NCBI RefSeq assembly: GCF_014640075.1
Contig: NZ_BMGG01000012.1
Coordinates: forward strand, 3,935-67,934
Length of the DNA: 64,000 bases
Direction: 5' to 3'
DNA from: Chelatococcus reniformis
Lineage (GTDB): Bacteria > Pseudomonadota > Alphaproteobacteria > Rhizobiales > Beijerinckiaceae
The translations under genes and the position numbers were made by a program. The notes under the pieces are model-generated. The model saw only the letters and a list, made by a program, of their open reading frames with translations. It was not told the origin of the DNA and did no database searches. Positions 18,572 through 27,508 of the stretch are shown piece after piece (position 1 is the stretch's first letter; each line of letters starts with the position of its first letter).

Positions 18572-19273
18572 ATGCGCGTTCTGCTCATTGAAGACGATAG
18601 CGCGACAGCGCAAAGCATCGAGCTGATGCTCAAGTCCGAGAGCTTCAATGTCTATGTCACCGACCTGGGTGAAGAAGGCGTCGACCTCGGCAAGCTCTAC
18701 GATTACGACATCATCCTGCTCGATCTGAACCTGCCGGACATGTCCGGCTACGAGGTGCTGCGATCGCTGCGGGTGGCCAAGGTGAAGACGCCGATCCTGA
18801 TCCTGTCGGGCCTTGCGGGCACGGAGGACAAGGTTCGCGGCCTGGGCTTCGGGGCTGACGACTACCTGACCAAGCCGTTCCACAAGGACGAGCTCGTCGC
18901 CCGCATCCACGCCATCGTCCGCCGCTCCAAGGGCCACGCCCAATCGGTGATCACCACCGGCGACCTCGTCGTCAACCTGGACACGAAGACCGTCGAGGTG
19001 GATACTCAGCGCGTGCATCTGACCGGCAAGGAATATCAGATGCTGGAGCTGCTCAGCCTGCGCAAGGGCACCACCCTGACCAAGGAGATGTTCCTCAATC
19101 ATCTCTACGGCGGCATGGACGAGCCCGAGCTCAAGATCATCGACGTGTTCATCTGCAAGCTGCGCAAGAAGCTCGCCAACGCCTCCGAAGGCAAGAACTA
19201 CATCGAGACGGTGTGGGGCCGCGGCTACGTGCTGCGCGAGCCCAACGGCGGCGAGGAGCGGGCGACCGCCTGA
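18572..19273 (+). CDS. ctrA: Cell-cycle response regulator CtrA
   Basis: 233 residues. The receiver domain starts [20 protein letters not shown], with the phospho-acceptor Asp51 in [15 protein letters not shown] and the switch Lys in [17 protein letters not shown]. The OmpR-type winged helix follows ([51 protein letters not shown]). CtrA binds TTAA-N7-TTAA boxes and controls cell division, DNA methylation, chemotaxis and motility genes. It is phosphorylated through CckA and ChpT. The C-terminus ends in Ala (ERATA), fitting ClpXP turnover as in Caulobacter. Length and motifs are complete. chpT is convergent with it on the other side of a 200-base gap. Confidence 0.98.
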   Translation: MRVLLIEDDSATAQSIELMLKSESFNVYVTDLGEEGVDLGKLYDYDIILLDLNLPDMSGYEVLRSLRVAKVKTPILILSGLAGTEDKVRGLGFGADDYLTKPFHKDELVARIHAIVRRSKGHAQSVITTGDLVVNLDTKTVEVDTQRVHLTGKEYQMLELLSLRKGTTLTKEMFLNHLYGGMDEPELKIIDVFICKLRKKLANASEGKNYIETVWGRGYVLREPNGGEERATA

Positions 19274-19286
19274 GCATAAATGCCCG

Positions 19287-19306
19287 CCGCCGTGGCGCGA
19301 CGGCGG
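19287..19306. terminator. Hairpin after ctrA
   Basis: A 7-bp GC stem (CCGCCGT / ACGGCGG) with a 6-base loop lies 14 bases after the ctrA stop, without a clear T run. It is a possible weak or Rho-assisted end between convergent ctrA and chpT. Confidence 0.4.
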
Positions 19307-19472
19307 TGACGCCAAGGCCGAGCCCCGCCGCGCGTGGCGAACGGCACAGTACCTCGGTCGGCCAAACCGCGGGCCCCGTCCGCCTTGGACCGCGACGCGC
19401 GGTCGGTCCCGACGGGCCGAAATCTCTCCACGATCGATGCCGAGATCGATGTTCCGCCGCTGCGGCGGCCGA

Positions 19473-20111
19473 TCAGGCCCGCAGACCGGCGGTGATCGTC
19501 ACCACGTCCGCGTCGATGGCAAAGCTCACGTCCATGCCGGCGGCCTCCGCCACCAGGCCCGCATAGAAGGGCTGGATGGCGTGCGCATCGACGGTGCCGT
19601 CGGCGGTGCGACCCGCCATCAGCTCCGGCGCGTGCGGCGGGATGCGTGCGTTGAGCCCCTTGGCCCGGACGACGAAGCGAGCGCCCTCGTCCAGCACCTC
19701 GACGTCGAGCGCGCCGCCGCGGGGAATGGCATTGTCGGCGATGAGGATGAGGTTGAGCAGCAGCTTCACCCGGTTCTTGGGCAGCAGGAGGCGCGAGCCG
19801 GTCCAGCCCAGCGAGGTGTTCTCGTCGCTGACGAAGGCGCGGGCCACCTGCTCGGCATCCCCGGTGTCGATGGCGGCGCCGGCCGAACCGGCGGCGCCGA
19901 AAGCGAGCCGCGCGAATTGCAGCCGCGCCGAGGCTTGCCGTGCGCTCTTGGCGATGAGATCGAACGCGAGCTCGCGCATCGAGGCGTCTTTTTCGTCCTC
20001 CAGCACCTCCAGCCCGTTGACGATCGCGCCGACCGGGCTGATGACGTCATGGCAAACGCGGCTGCACAGCAAGGCGGCGAGGTCGAGCGCTTCGAGCGTC
20101 ACGGCGGTCAT
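19473..20111 (-). CDS. chpT: Histidine phosphotransferase ChpT
   Basis: 212 residues. The DHp-like helix carries His21 in LLCSRVCHDVISPVGAIVNG, followed by GLEVLEDEKDASMRELAFDL. The degenerate ATPase-like C-terminal half includes PKNRVKLLLNLILIADNAIP and RGGALDVEVLDEGARFVVRA. ChpT passes phosphate from the hybrid kinase CckA to CtrA and CpdR. This family is confined to alphaproteobacteria. The start at MTAVTLEALDLAA (20111) places the His at the usual position, and the long upstream extension of the open frame is not family-like. Confidence 0.93.
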   Translation of the reverse strand: MTAVTLEALDLAALLCSRVCHDVISPVGAIVNGLEVLEDEKDASMRELAFDLIAKSARQASARLQFARLAFGAAGSAGAAIDTGDAEQVARAFVSDENTSLGWTGSRLLLPKNRVKLLLNLILIADNAIPRGGALDVEVLDEGARFVVRAKGLNARIPPHAPELMAGRTADGTVDAHAIQPFYAGLVAEAAGMDVSFAIDADVVTITAGLRA

Positions 20112-20250
20112 GCGAACCTCTCGGCGATTGTCGCGGCGCGACGGCCTGGTCTGGATGGAGATGGCCCCGGACTCTATGTCCATCCTGTCGGGACGCCGCA
20201 GGGCGCGCTCTGATACACGCCTGCCGCCCGATTGAAAAGGCAAGGAGCAC

Positions 20251-21147
20251 ATGAACGCCATGAGCGAGGCACCTGCGCCGGGCCGCACCGGGGACAACGG
20301 CGGGCGATCCGCAAGCGACCGCGAGGCCCTGGCCGAGGCTCTCGGTGCCATTGCCCGCCTCGCCGGCGGCGTGATCATCGAGGTCGCGCGCAAGGGCCTC
20401 CAGGAGCGGGAGAAGCCCGATGGCAGCCTGTGCACGGCGGCCGACATCGCCGCCGAGGAGCTGATTGTCGACGCCCTCGCCCGGGACTTTCCCGACGTGC
20501 CCGTCATCGCCGAGGAGAGCGCCGCGGGGTTCGAGGGCGAGCTCGCCTCCCGCTTCTTCCTGGTCGACCCGATCGACGGCACGAGCGATTTCGTGGCCGG
20601 CACCGGCTCCTACACGGTCAATATCGCCCTGGTGGAGAATGGCCGGCCCGTGGCCGGCACCATCTATGCGCCGCGCGCCAAGCGCCTGTGGGTCGGCGGC
20701 GAAAGCGCCCGGGTCATCGATTGCGAGGCGGATGCCAGCCCGCTCGCGGGTAACTGGACCACGCTGCGCACCCGCCGCGCGCCGGCGGACGGCCTGGTCG
20801 CGGTGGCAAGCCTGCGGCACGGCGATGCAGTTACCGAGCGGTTCCTGGCGGGGCTGCCGATTCGCGCCCGCTCAGGTGCGTCGTCGTCGCTCAAGTTCTG
20901 CGCCGTCGCAGCCGGAGAGGCCGACGTCTATCCGCGCTTCGGCCGGACCATGGAATGGGACACGGCGGCGGGCCAAGCCATCCTGGAGGCGGCCGGCGGC
21001 GTCGTCGTCGACGGCGAGGGCCGGCCGTTCCGCTACGGCGCGGTGCAGGACAGCTTCGCCAACGGCCCGTTCATCGTCTGGGGCGACCCGGAGGCGGCCG
21101 TCCGCTACATGAGCCCGCATGCGGACCCCGCACCGGGCCACCGCTGA
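20251..21147 (+). CDS. cysQ: 3'(2'),5'-bisphosphate nucleotidase / inositol monophosphatase family
   Basis: 298 residues. It has the metal-binding signature of the FIG superfamily: the Glu-Glu pair in VPVIAEESAAGFEGE, FLVDPIDGTSDFVAGTGSYT (the DPxDGT motif) and the second metal site MEWDTAAGQAILEAAGG. CysQ-type enzymes remove the 3' phosphate from PAP/PAPS formed in sulfate assimilation. A plain inositol monophosphatase cannot be excluded by eye. ATG 20251 follows AGGAGC at good distance. It is transcribed away from chpT. Confidence 0.85.
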   Translation: MNAMSEAPAPGRTGDNGGRSASDREALAEALGAIARLAGGVIIEVARKGLQEREKPDGSLCTAADIAAEELIVDALARDFPDVPVIAEESAAGFEGELASRFFLVDPIDGTSDFVAGTGSYTVNIALVENGRPVAGTIYAPRAKRLWVGGESARVIDCEADASPLAGNWTTLRTRRAPADGLVAVASLRHGDAVTERFLAGLPIRARSGASSSLKFCAVAAGEADVYPRFGRTMEWDTAAGQAILEAAGGVVVDGEGRPFRYGAVQDSFANGPFIVWGDPEAAVRYMSPHADPAPGHR

Positions 21148-21340
21148 CCCCGGTGCGGGCAAGATTTGCCGCAGCGGCGCCTTGGCGGCGTCACGATTGG
21201 CGGCTGTGGTGGTTCGACGCATCCCGCTCCCCGTTGAGGGCCTTCGGACATCGCGAGCCGAGAGCTTCTTCGTGCGACCTCCGATCCCCATCCGCCCGCC
21301 GCGCCCCACCGACGCCAGCATCCAGCCCAACGAGGCCCCC

Positions 21341-21913
21341 ATGACAGCGATCGTCCGCGCCATCCTGGTCTCCGTCCTCGTCGCCTTGGCCGTGCCCGCG
21401 CTCGCTCAGAGCCCGCGCATCCGCGAGGGCGACACCTTCAAGCCGGAGGAGATCATCCAGTCCGGCCACAAGTTCTTCGGCACCGTCTCGCGCGGCGTCG
21501 CGCTCACCGTGCAGGAGGCCTTCAAGCGGTGGGGCGAGCCGAACGGCTACATCCTTGGCCAGGAGGGCGCGGGCGCGTTCTTCGGCGGCCTGCGCTTCGG
21601 CGAGGGCGTGCTCTACACGCGCAACGCGGGCGACCTGCGGGTGTACTGGCAGGGACCGTCGGTCGGCTTCGACTTCGGCGGCGAAGGCGCGCGCACCATG
21701 ATGCTGGTCTACAATCTGCCGGCCACCGAGGGCATCTTCGGCCGCTTCCTGGGCCTCGACGGCTCCGCCTATTTCGTCGGCGGCTTTGGCATGACGGCGG
21801 CGGTTCGCGATAATATGATCGTGGTCCCCATCCGCACCGGCGTGGGTGCCCGGCTCGGCGTCAACATCGGCTATCTGAAGTTCACCCCCACGGCGACGTG
21901 GAACCCCTTCTGA
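21341..21913 (+). CDS. eipA: Envelope integrity protein EipA (DUF1134)
   Basis: 190 residues. A signal peptide (AIVRAILVSVLVALAVPALA) is followed by the DUF1134 body: GDTFKPEEIIQSGHKFFGTV, SRGVALTVQEAFKRWGEPNG, GEGVLYTRNAGDLRVYWQGP and the C-terminal VVPIRTGVGARLGVNIGYLK. In Brucella, EipA is a small periplasmic beta-barrel protein that supports cell envelope integrity and is needed with normal O-polysaccharide. ATG 21341 is set by the signal peptide; the frame is open upstream to the end of cysQ. Confidence 0.92.
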   Translation: MTAIVRAILVSVLVALAVPALAQSPRIREGDTFKPEEIIQSGHKFFGTVSRGVALTVQEAFKRWGEPNGYILGQEGAGAFFGGLRFGEGVLYTRNAGDLRVYWQGPSVGFDFGGEGARTMMLVYNLPATEGIFGRFLGLDGSAYFVGGFGMTAAVRDNMIVVPIRTGVGARLGVNIGYLKFTPTATWNPF

Positions 21914-21932
21914 CGGTCCAGAACGTCGCAGG

Positions 21933-21974
21933 TGTGGACGCCGGTTTTGAGACTGTGGACGCCAGTTTTGGGAC
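21933..21974. repeat. Two tandem 21-bp repeats
   Basis: TGTGGACGCCGGTTTTGAGAC is followed directly by a second copy with two changes. The sequence just after it (to about 22030) reads coding-like leftwards (LPLYRFASASQSWHTIVPKL). Stacked end repeats occur in IS21-type elements, so this may be a stub of one. That link is only a guess. Confidence 0.45.
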
Positions 21975-22086
21975 GATCGTATGCCAGGACTGCGATGCTG
22001 AGGCGAAGCGATAGAGCGGCAGGTCCGATTCCACCGGAGCCTCTGCCGCTCGCGCGCGACCGGCGCGAATCCCCAGGAGCTTGCCC

Positions 22087-23436
22087 GTGATCCAAACGGC
22101 GATGATCTTCGCTCTCGGATTCTTCACCGCCACCTTCTTCGCGGTGCTGGCGGTGCCGGCCATCAACGCGCGGGCCGAGCGGCTGGCCAGGCGCCGGGCG
22201 CAGGCGCAGTTCCCGCTGTCGCTGGACGAGATCGCGGCCGAGCGCGATCACCTGCGCGCCGAGTTCGCCGTCTCCGCACGCCAGCTGGAGCGCCGCAACG
22301 AGGCGCTCCTCGGCGAGAAGACGCAAGCGCTGGGCGAGGTCGGCCGCCAGCATGCCGCCCTCAAAAGCCTTTCAGAGGAACTGGCGGCGACGAAGGGAAG
22401 CCTCACGCAGGTTCGCGGCGAGGCCGCCGATCTGACGAGCGAGCTCGCCGGCACGCGCGAGCGGCTCGCCCGCACCGAGGCCGACCTGGCGGACAACCGC
22501 AAGTCGCTGAGCGTGCGGGAAGCTGCGCTGGAACGGCTGGAAGCGGACAACCACCAGTTCCACAACACGGTGGAGAGCCAGCGCATCGTCATCGCCGAGT
22601 TCGAGGCCAAGGTCACCTCGCTCGAGGGAAACCTCGCCAGCGATGCCCAGGTGTTCGCCAAGCTCACCCGCGACCTCGCCATCCAGAAGGAGGCCAACGC
22701 CGAGCTGGAGCGGGCGCGAGCGGCCGACCGCAAGGCGGCGGCGACGCTGGCCGAGCGGATCGCCAGCCTGGAGCGCCTGCGCGACGACCAGAGCGAGCGC
22801 ATCACCGGCCTGGAGAAGGCCGAGCGCGAACTGGCACGCCGGCTGACCGATGCCAGTGTCGCCGCCTCGCGCCAGACCGAGGCGCTCAAGGCCAACGCCG
22901 CGCGGCTGGCCTGGCTCAGCAGCGAGCTCGAGGCGGCGAAGGGGACCCTCAAGAGCAATGCCGAGGCGGCACGCGCCTCCGTGCGCACCGCGACCGACGA
23001 CGTGGAGATGATGCGGGCGGAGAAGTCGTCGCTCGAAGGCGCGCTGGACCAGGCCCGCAGCGACCGTCTGGCGCTGCAGCGCGAGGTCACCCAGCTGAAG
23101 CGCGAGCTCGCCGGGCGCATTGGCTCCGGCGGCCGCCGCGGCGGCCCGCGCGGCGCCGCTCTGAACGGCGGCGCGAACGAGGCCCCGACGGCTGAGCCCA
23201 CCGCCGCGGACGGCGTCGACGAGGTCGGCGCCCTGCGCGCGGACCGCGCCAACCTGCAGCGCGAGGTGACGCGGCTGAAGCACGATCTGTCGGCCGGCCA
23301 GACCGAGGTCGAGGCCAGCAATGCGGCGCTGCGCCATCGCATCGAGCAGGTCGCCGATGCCATCATGCGCCGGCCGCCGGCCAAGCCCGGTCCCGCCAAG
23401 CTGACACGCCCCAAGTCCGGACGCGCCAGAACCTGA
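22087..23436 (+). CDS. Membrane-anchored coiled-coil protein
   Basis: 449 residues. One N-terminal membrane helix (AMIFALGFFTATFFAVLAVP), then about 330 residues of Ala/Glu/Leu-rich coiled coil (DEIAAERDHLRAEFAVSARQ at its start, many RAEL/LEAD heptads), a Gly/Ala break near 345-370, a second short coil and a basic tail (KPGPAKLTRPKSGRART). Rhizobiales genomes carry such a protein, but I know of no proven function. A structural or scaffolding role at the inner membrane is plausible. GTG 22087 was chosen because AGGAG lies seven bases upstream; ATG 22102 is the alternative. Confidence 0.75.
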   Translation: MIQTAMIFALGFFTATFFAVLAVPAINARAERLARRRAQAQFPLSLDEIAAERDHLRAEFAVSARQLERRNEALLGEKTQALGEVGRQHAALKSLSEELAATKGSLTQVRGEAADLTSELAGTRERLARTEADLADNRKSLSVREAALERLEADNHQFHNTVESQRIVIAEFEAKVTSLEGNLASDAQVFAKLTRDLAIQKEANAELERARAADRKAAATLAERIASLERLRDDQSERITGLEKAERELARRLTDASVAASRQTEALKANAARLAWLSSELEAAKGTLKSNAEAARASVRTATDDVEMMRAEKSSLEGALDQARSDRLALQREVTQLKRELAGRIGSGGRRGGPRGAALNGGANEAPTAEPTAADGVDEVGALRADRANLQREVTRLKHDLSAGQTEVEASNAALRHRIEQVADAIMRRPPAKPGPAKLTRPKSGRART

Positions 23437-23455
23437 TCGACGGCACGGTCGCGGT

Positions 23456-23613
23456 CCGGTTTCGGAGCATTTCGATCCGACCGAACGACTGCATCTGATC
23501 GGGCCAAGCTCCAAGGCGCTTCGCGATTGGGCGAAATCCCCGATCGGAAGAGACGCGCTTCGGATTCAAAGGCTGAAGCATTTCTCTGCAATCGGATGAT
23601 GCTCATCCGATTG
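23456..23613. repeat. Intergenic repeat-like block with hairpin between convergent genes
   Basis: The block starts GGAGCATTTCGATCCGACC, contains a second stem (TGATCGGG around 23497 with CCCGATCG around 23540) and ends in a perfect 11-bp hairpin: CAATCGGATGA at 23589-23599, loop TGC, and its complement at 23603-23613. It separates the coiled-coil gene from the convergent acyl-CoA ligase gene and probably ends both transcripts. No T run is present. Confidence 0.55.
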
Positions 23614-23627
23614 CGACGTGCTCCAGG

Positions 23628-25523
23628 TCAGCCGGCGCCCGCGAGCACCTCGTGGCGCAGCTGCAGACGCGACAGGTTGGCCCGCAGTTCCTCCAGTTGC
23701 TGGGCGCCGACGGGCCCGTCGAGGCGGATCGAGGCGAAGCTGCCGTGCTGGGGATGCGGCCCCACCTCCACATGCACCGGCACGCCGTCGCCGACGAGTG
23801 CCCGCGTCAGCCGCTCCAGGGTGATCTGCGCGGCGAGATGGCGCAGCTGGGGCTTGAAGATCTTGCCGACTGCGGTGAGCGGCATCAGCGGCAGCACGAT
23901 GATCTCCACCGGCACCGCCGCTCGCTCGGCGATGTGCTGGCGGGCGAAGTCCTGGATCGCCTCGGGCGATGCCTCGGCCCCCGCCTTGAGCTGCACGAAG
24001 CCGATCGGCAGCTCGCCGGCGTAGCCGTCCGGCCGCCCGACGGCCGCGGCCGACTCCACCGCCGGATGGGCGTGCAGCACCTCCTCGATGACCGCCGGGT
24101 CGATGTTGTGGCCGCTGCGGATGATGATGTCCTTGGCCCGGCCAGTGAGCCAGACGTAGCCGTCCTCGTCCAGGCGGCCGAGGTCGCCCGTGTCGAGCCA
24201 CGGCCCGCCGCGGCTCCAGGCCGGCCTGGTCTCGGCCGCCATCGGCTCGACCCACGCCTGGCGGTTGTAGGCGTCGTCGGCGTAGCCGCCGAACAGCTGC
24301 CGGCCGCGCACCAGCACGTGGCCGATCTCGCCGGCGGGAAGAACGCGCTGCACGGCGCCGTCGGCCACGTCGGCGACGATGAGCTCCGTGTAGGGCACGC
24401 GCAGGCCGATGGAGCCCAGCCGGCAGTCGCCGAGACCCGGGTTCATGGTGGCGAAGCCGTGCGTCTCGGTCATGCCCCAGCCCTCCACCAGCGGAGCACC
24501 GACATTGTCGCGCACCGCTTTGGCGACCTCGGGCGCGATCGCCGAGCCGCCGCTCTGGCAGATCTTGAGGCTCGACAGATCGAAGCCCTCGGTGGGCACG
24601 TTGAGGGCCGCGCCCCAGCTCGTCGGCACCATGCCCAGCACCGTGGGCCGGAAGCGCTGCACCAAGCCCCAGAGGTTCTTGACCACGACCGGGTTGCGGT
24701 AGCCGGCGGCGGTGGGGATGACCACGGTGGCTCCTTGCGAGAACGGTACCAGCCCGGCGCAGGTGGCGCCCCCCACGTGGAACGGCGGCAAGCCGTTGAA
24801 CCAGGTCTGATCCGGGCCGGTGAGCATCACCTCGGCGTTGGTCCAACTCTGCGCCAGCAGGCCGCGATGGGTGTGGCGGGCGAGCTTGGGCGCGCTCGTG
24901 GTGCCGCCGGTGTGGAACAGAGAGGCGATGTCGTCGGGCTTGATGTCCCGCGTAAAGCTCAGCGTCGCAGGCTGGCGGGCCAGCTCGGTCTCGAAATGCA
25001 GCGCGTCGATGTCCGCCCGCTCGGCCGGGCCGCCGACGCGGATCACGGCGGCGAGGTTCGGCAGCTCGGCGCGCACCGCCTCGACCTTGGCCCAGATTCC
25101 CGGAAACAGCTCCGGGTCCGGCCCCAGCAGCACCTTGGCGCCGGCGCTGCGCAGCAGGCCGACGATGTGCTCTTTCTCGAGCAGGAAATTGATGGGGTTG
25201 GCCATGCCGGCGTATTGGGCGCCGAACAGTGCGACGAACGTCTCCGGCGCCACCGGCAGCAGCATCGACACGGCGTCCTGCGGCCCGACGCCCAGGGCGT
25301 GGAACAGGTTCGCAGCCTGGATGATCTGGCGGCCGAAGGCCGCATAGGTGATGTCCCGGCTCGGCTCGTCGACGAGCCCTTCGCGCAGGAAGCGGATGGC
25401 GAGCCGGTCCGGATGGCGCGCGCACACGCCCGCCAGCAGCTCGAACACGGACGTGGCCGCAACGCGCGCCTCGAACGGCACGCCCTCGAGCGCCTCGACG
25501 TCAGCCAGGTTTCGGATCGGCAT
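23628..25523 (-). CDS. Acyl-CoA ligase (AMP-binding), paralogue A
   Basis: 631 residues. The P-loop is the unusual LFHTGGTTSAPKLARHTH instead of the common TSGTTGxPKG. EGWGMTETHGFATMNPG is the adenylation core, PWLDTGDLGRLDEDGY carries the ribose-binding Asp, GRAKDIIIRSGHNIDPAVIE is the hinge and MPLTAVGKIFKPQLRHLAAQ has the catalytic Lys. About 70 residues follow the Lys, ending in a novel tail (VEVGPHPQHGSFASIRLDGP). The start is ATG 25523 with GGGAG upstream. Same length as, and nearly identical to, the protein at 32815-34710. Substrate unknown; this branch includes alicyclic and aromatic acid ligases. It is transcribed away from the urea operon. Confidence 0.88.
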   Translation of the reverse strand: MPIRNLADVEALEGVPFEARVAATSVFELLAGVCARHPDRLAIRFLREGLVDEPSRDITYAAFGRQIIQAANLFHALGVGPQDAVSMLLPVAPETFVALFGAQYAGMANPINFLLEKEHIVGLLRSAGAKVLLGPDPELFPGIWAKVEAVRAELPNLAAVIRVGGPAERADIDALHFETELARQPATLSFTRDIKPDDIASLFHTGGTTSAPKLARHTHRGLLAQSWTNAEVMLTGPDQTWFNGLPPFHVGGATCAGLVPFSQGATVVIPTAAGYRNPVVVKNLWGLVQRFRPTVLGMVPTSWGAALNVPTEGFDLSSLKICQSGGSAIAPEVAKAVRDNVGAPLVEGWGMTETHGFATMNPGLGDCRLGSIGLRVPYTELIVADVADGAVQRVLPAGEIGHVLVRGRQLFGGYADDAYNRQAWVEPMAAETRPAWSRGGPWLDTGDLGRLDEDGYVWLTGRAKDIIIRSGHNIDPAVIEEVLHAHPAVESAAAVGRPDGYAGELPIGFVQLKAGAEASPEAIQDFARQHIAERAAVPVEIIVLPLMPLTAVGKIFKPQLRHLAAQITLERLTRALVGDGVPVHVEVGPHPQHGSFASIRLDGPVGAQQLEELRANLSRLQLRHEVLAGAG

Positions 25524-25824
25524 GATGTTCCACTCCCTCTGTCTTGAGCCGGGTGCTTCGCCCCGCTTTGGCGCGCAAGTGACCACGGCGCAGCGCGGGA
25601 GATCAAGTGATCTGATGACCGCGATCAAGCGAAGGGCAGAACAAGCGTAATTTGCAGGCAATTGACTACGAAACGACCCATATGGGCAACGATTAGCCAG
25701 CAATCGCGCTCCGCACGCATGGTGCGGCCGTGTCACTGTGGCGCCGCGGCGCCGCGGCGCCAGATAGCCATCCCCTCCGGATCGAACCGACCGCTCGCAG
25801 CCGCCGGAGAGCCACGGCGCGCGC

Positions 25825-25840
25825 TGGCACGGGGCTTGCT
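25825..25840 (+). promoter_or_regulatory. Sigma-54 promoter of the urea transport operon
   Basis: TGGCACGGGGCTTGCT matches the -24/-12 consensus TGGCACG-N4-TTGCW exactly, with the GG and GC elements ten bases apart. The predicted start lies about 28 bases before the urtA ATG. Sigma-54 control with NtrC is the expected nitrogen regulation of urea uptake. A dyad CCGCAC-N5-GTGCGG at 25711-25727 could be an activator site, although its spacing is two bases shorter than a classic NtrC box. Confidence 0.8.
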
Positions 25841-25878
25841 GCTGCCCACGCGATAGCCATTCTGGCGGGAGGCAAGAG

Positions 25879-27168
25879 ATGAAATGGGGTGTGAAACAGC
25901 TGATGGCGGTGCTTGCCATCGGCGGCGGCATCGCGGCGGCGGCAGCGCCGGCGCAGGCGCAGGAGACGATCAAGGTCGGCATCCTGCACTCGCTTTCCGG
26001 CACCATGGCCATCAGCGAGACCACGCTCAAGGACGTGATGCTGATGCTGATCGAGGAGCAGAACAAGAAGGGCGGCGTGCTCGGCAAGAAACTCGAGGCG
26101 GTCGTCGTCGATCCGGCCTCCAACTGGCCACTGTTCGCCGAGAAGGCGCGGGAGTTGATCACCAAGGACAAGGTCTCGGTCGTGTTCGGCTGCTGGACCT
26201 CGGTCTCGCGCAAGTCGGTGCTGCCGGTGTTCAAGGAACTCAACTCGATCCTGTTCTATCCCGTCCAGTACGAAGGCGAGGAGAGCGAGCGCAACGTGTT
26301 CTACACCGGCGCCGCCCCCAACCAGCAGGCGATCCCGGCCGTCGACTACCTGATGAAGGATGAGGGCGTGAAGCGCTGGGTGCTGGCCGGCACCGACTAC
26401 GTCTATCCGCGCACCACCAATAAGATCCTCGAGGCGTACCTCAAGTCGAAGGGCGTTGCCGCGGAGGACATCATGATCAACTACACGCCGTTCGGGCACT
26501 CCGACTGGCAGACGATCGTCGCCGACATCAAGAAGTTCGGCTCCGCCGGCAAGAAGACGGCGGTGGTCTCGACCATCAACGGCGACGCCAACGTGCCCTT
26601 CTACAAGGAGCTCGGCAACCAGGGCATCAAGGCGACCGACATCCCGGTGGTGGCCTTCTCCGTCGGCGAGGAGGAGCTCGCCGGTCTCGACACCAAGCCC
26701 CTCGTCGGCCATCTCGCCGCCTGGAACTACTTCGAGTCGATCAAGACGCCGGCCAACGAAGCCTTCATCAAGGCCTGGCACGACTTCACCAAGAACCCCA
26801 AGCGCGTCACCAACGACCCGATGGAGGCCCACTACATCGGCTTCAACATGTGGGTGAAGGCGGTGGAGAAGGCCAAGTCGACCGATCCGGACAAGGTTAT
26901 CGCGGCGCTGCCGGGCACCAAGCAGGACAACCTCACCGGCGGCACCTCGGAGATGCTCGCCAACCACCACATCACCAAGCCGGTTTATATCGGCGAGATC
27001 GAGGCCGACGGCCAGTTCGACGTCGTCTGGAAGACCACCGAGCTGATCCCCGGCGCAGCCTGGTCGCCCTTCCTGGAAGGCTCCAAGGACCTCAAGGCCG
27101 ACTGGGTCGAGCTCAAGTGCGGCAACTTCAACACCAAGACCAACAAGTGCGGCGGCGCGTCCAACTAG
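25879..27168 (+). CDS. urtA: Urea ABC transporter, periplasmic binding protein UrtA
   Basis: 429 residues. A signal peptide (MAVLAIGGGIAAAAAPAQA) precedes ETIKVGILHSLSGTMAISET, the standard start of the UrtA/amide-binding branch of branched-chain amino acid binding proteins. Other typical stretches are VFGCWTSVSRKSVLPVFKEL, LNSILFYPVQYEGEESERNV, RWVLAGTDYVYPRTTNKILE and GHLAAWNYFESIKTPANEAF. It binds urea in the periplasm and hands it to UrtBC. ATG 25879 follows GGGAGGC. The stop codon TAG is formed by the edge of a dispersed repeat. It is separated from urtB by a 340-base repeat-filled gap, so the binding protein may be expressed more strongly than the rest. Confidence 0.95.
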   Translation: MKWGVKQLMAVLAIGGGIAAAAAPAQAQETIKVGILHSLSGTMAISETTLKDVMLMLIEEQNKKGGVLGKKLEAVVVDPASNWPLFAEKARELITKDKVSVVFGCWTSVSRKSVLPVFKELNSILFYPVQYEGEESERNVFYTGAAPNQQAIPAVDYLMKDEGVKRWVLAGTDYVYPRTTNKILEAYLKSKGVAAEDIMINYTPFGHSDWQTIVADIKKFGSAGKKTAVVSTINGDANVPFYKELGNQGIKATDIPVVAFSVGEEELAGLDTKPLVGHLAAWNYFESIKTPANEAFIKAWHDFTKNPKRVTNDPMEAHYIGFNMWVKAVEKAKSTDPDKVIAALPGTKQDNLTGGTSEMLANHHITKPVYIGEIEADGQFDVVWKTTELIPGAAWSPFLEGSKDLKADWVELKCGNFNTKTNKCGGASN

Positions 27169-27270
27169 AGCGCTTTCGAGCGAAGTGGACGCCGGTTCAC
27201 GTGAAGAAAACGCGATAAATCAAACAGTTAGAGCATTTCGACGATTCGAATGAACACAGAAATGCTCTAG
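27165..27270 (+). repeat. Dispersed ~100-bp repeat, copy 1 (after urtA)
   Basis: It runs CTAGAGCGCTTTCGAGCG, then GTGGACGCCGGTTCACGTGA and AAGAAAACGCGATAAATC, to GAAATGCTCTAG. Its right part is an imperfect hairpin (GAGCATTTCGAC...). The TAG at its left edge is the urtA stop. Further copies lie at 40007-40111, 50174-50271 and 60421-60511. Confidence 0.85.
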
Positions 27271-27313
27271 CGGCACTGCACGCGTGCACTTGAGGGTGCG
27301 TCCCCTCACCCGT

Positions 27314-27430
27314 CATGGCCGGGCTTGACCCGGCCATCCCTCCCCTGAGGACGCGCCCTTCAGTCAGCCCTCTCGGGCCGACGTTTGCCCTGTCGATCGA
27401 TGGCCGGCTCAAGCCCGGCCATGACGCGGG
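27314..27430. repeat. Pair of GGCCGGGC hairpins in inverted order between urtA and urtB
   Basis: GTCATGGCCGGGC with its complement nearby makes a hairpin at about 27317-27341. A second such unit (GCCCGGCCATGACGCGG side last) is at about 27401-27431. Together they also form a long inverted pair. They probably weaken read-through from urtA into urtB. Confidence 0.65.
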
Positions 27431-27508
27431 GAGGATATAGGGCAGCACCTGCCCGCGCCGGCGCCCGCGCCGGTCCCCTTGACCGCTTGGTAGTTGGCGG
27501 AGGTCCGT

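Noticed and set aside
23652-25547. 631-codon plus-strand frame opposite ligase A
   Set aside because: Mirror frame of a GC3-biased gene, as also seen opposite ligase B at 32839-34446; no recognisable domains.
25711-25727. Classic NtrC enhancer upstream of urtA
   Set aside because: The dyad GCAC-N5-GTGC has a shorter spacer than NtrC sites; kept only as a possible activator site.
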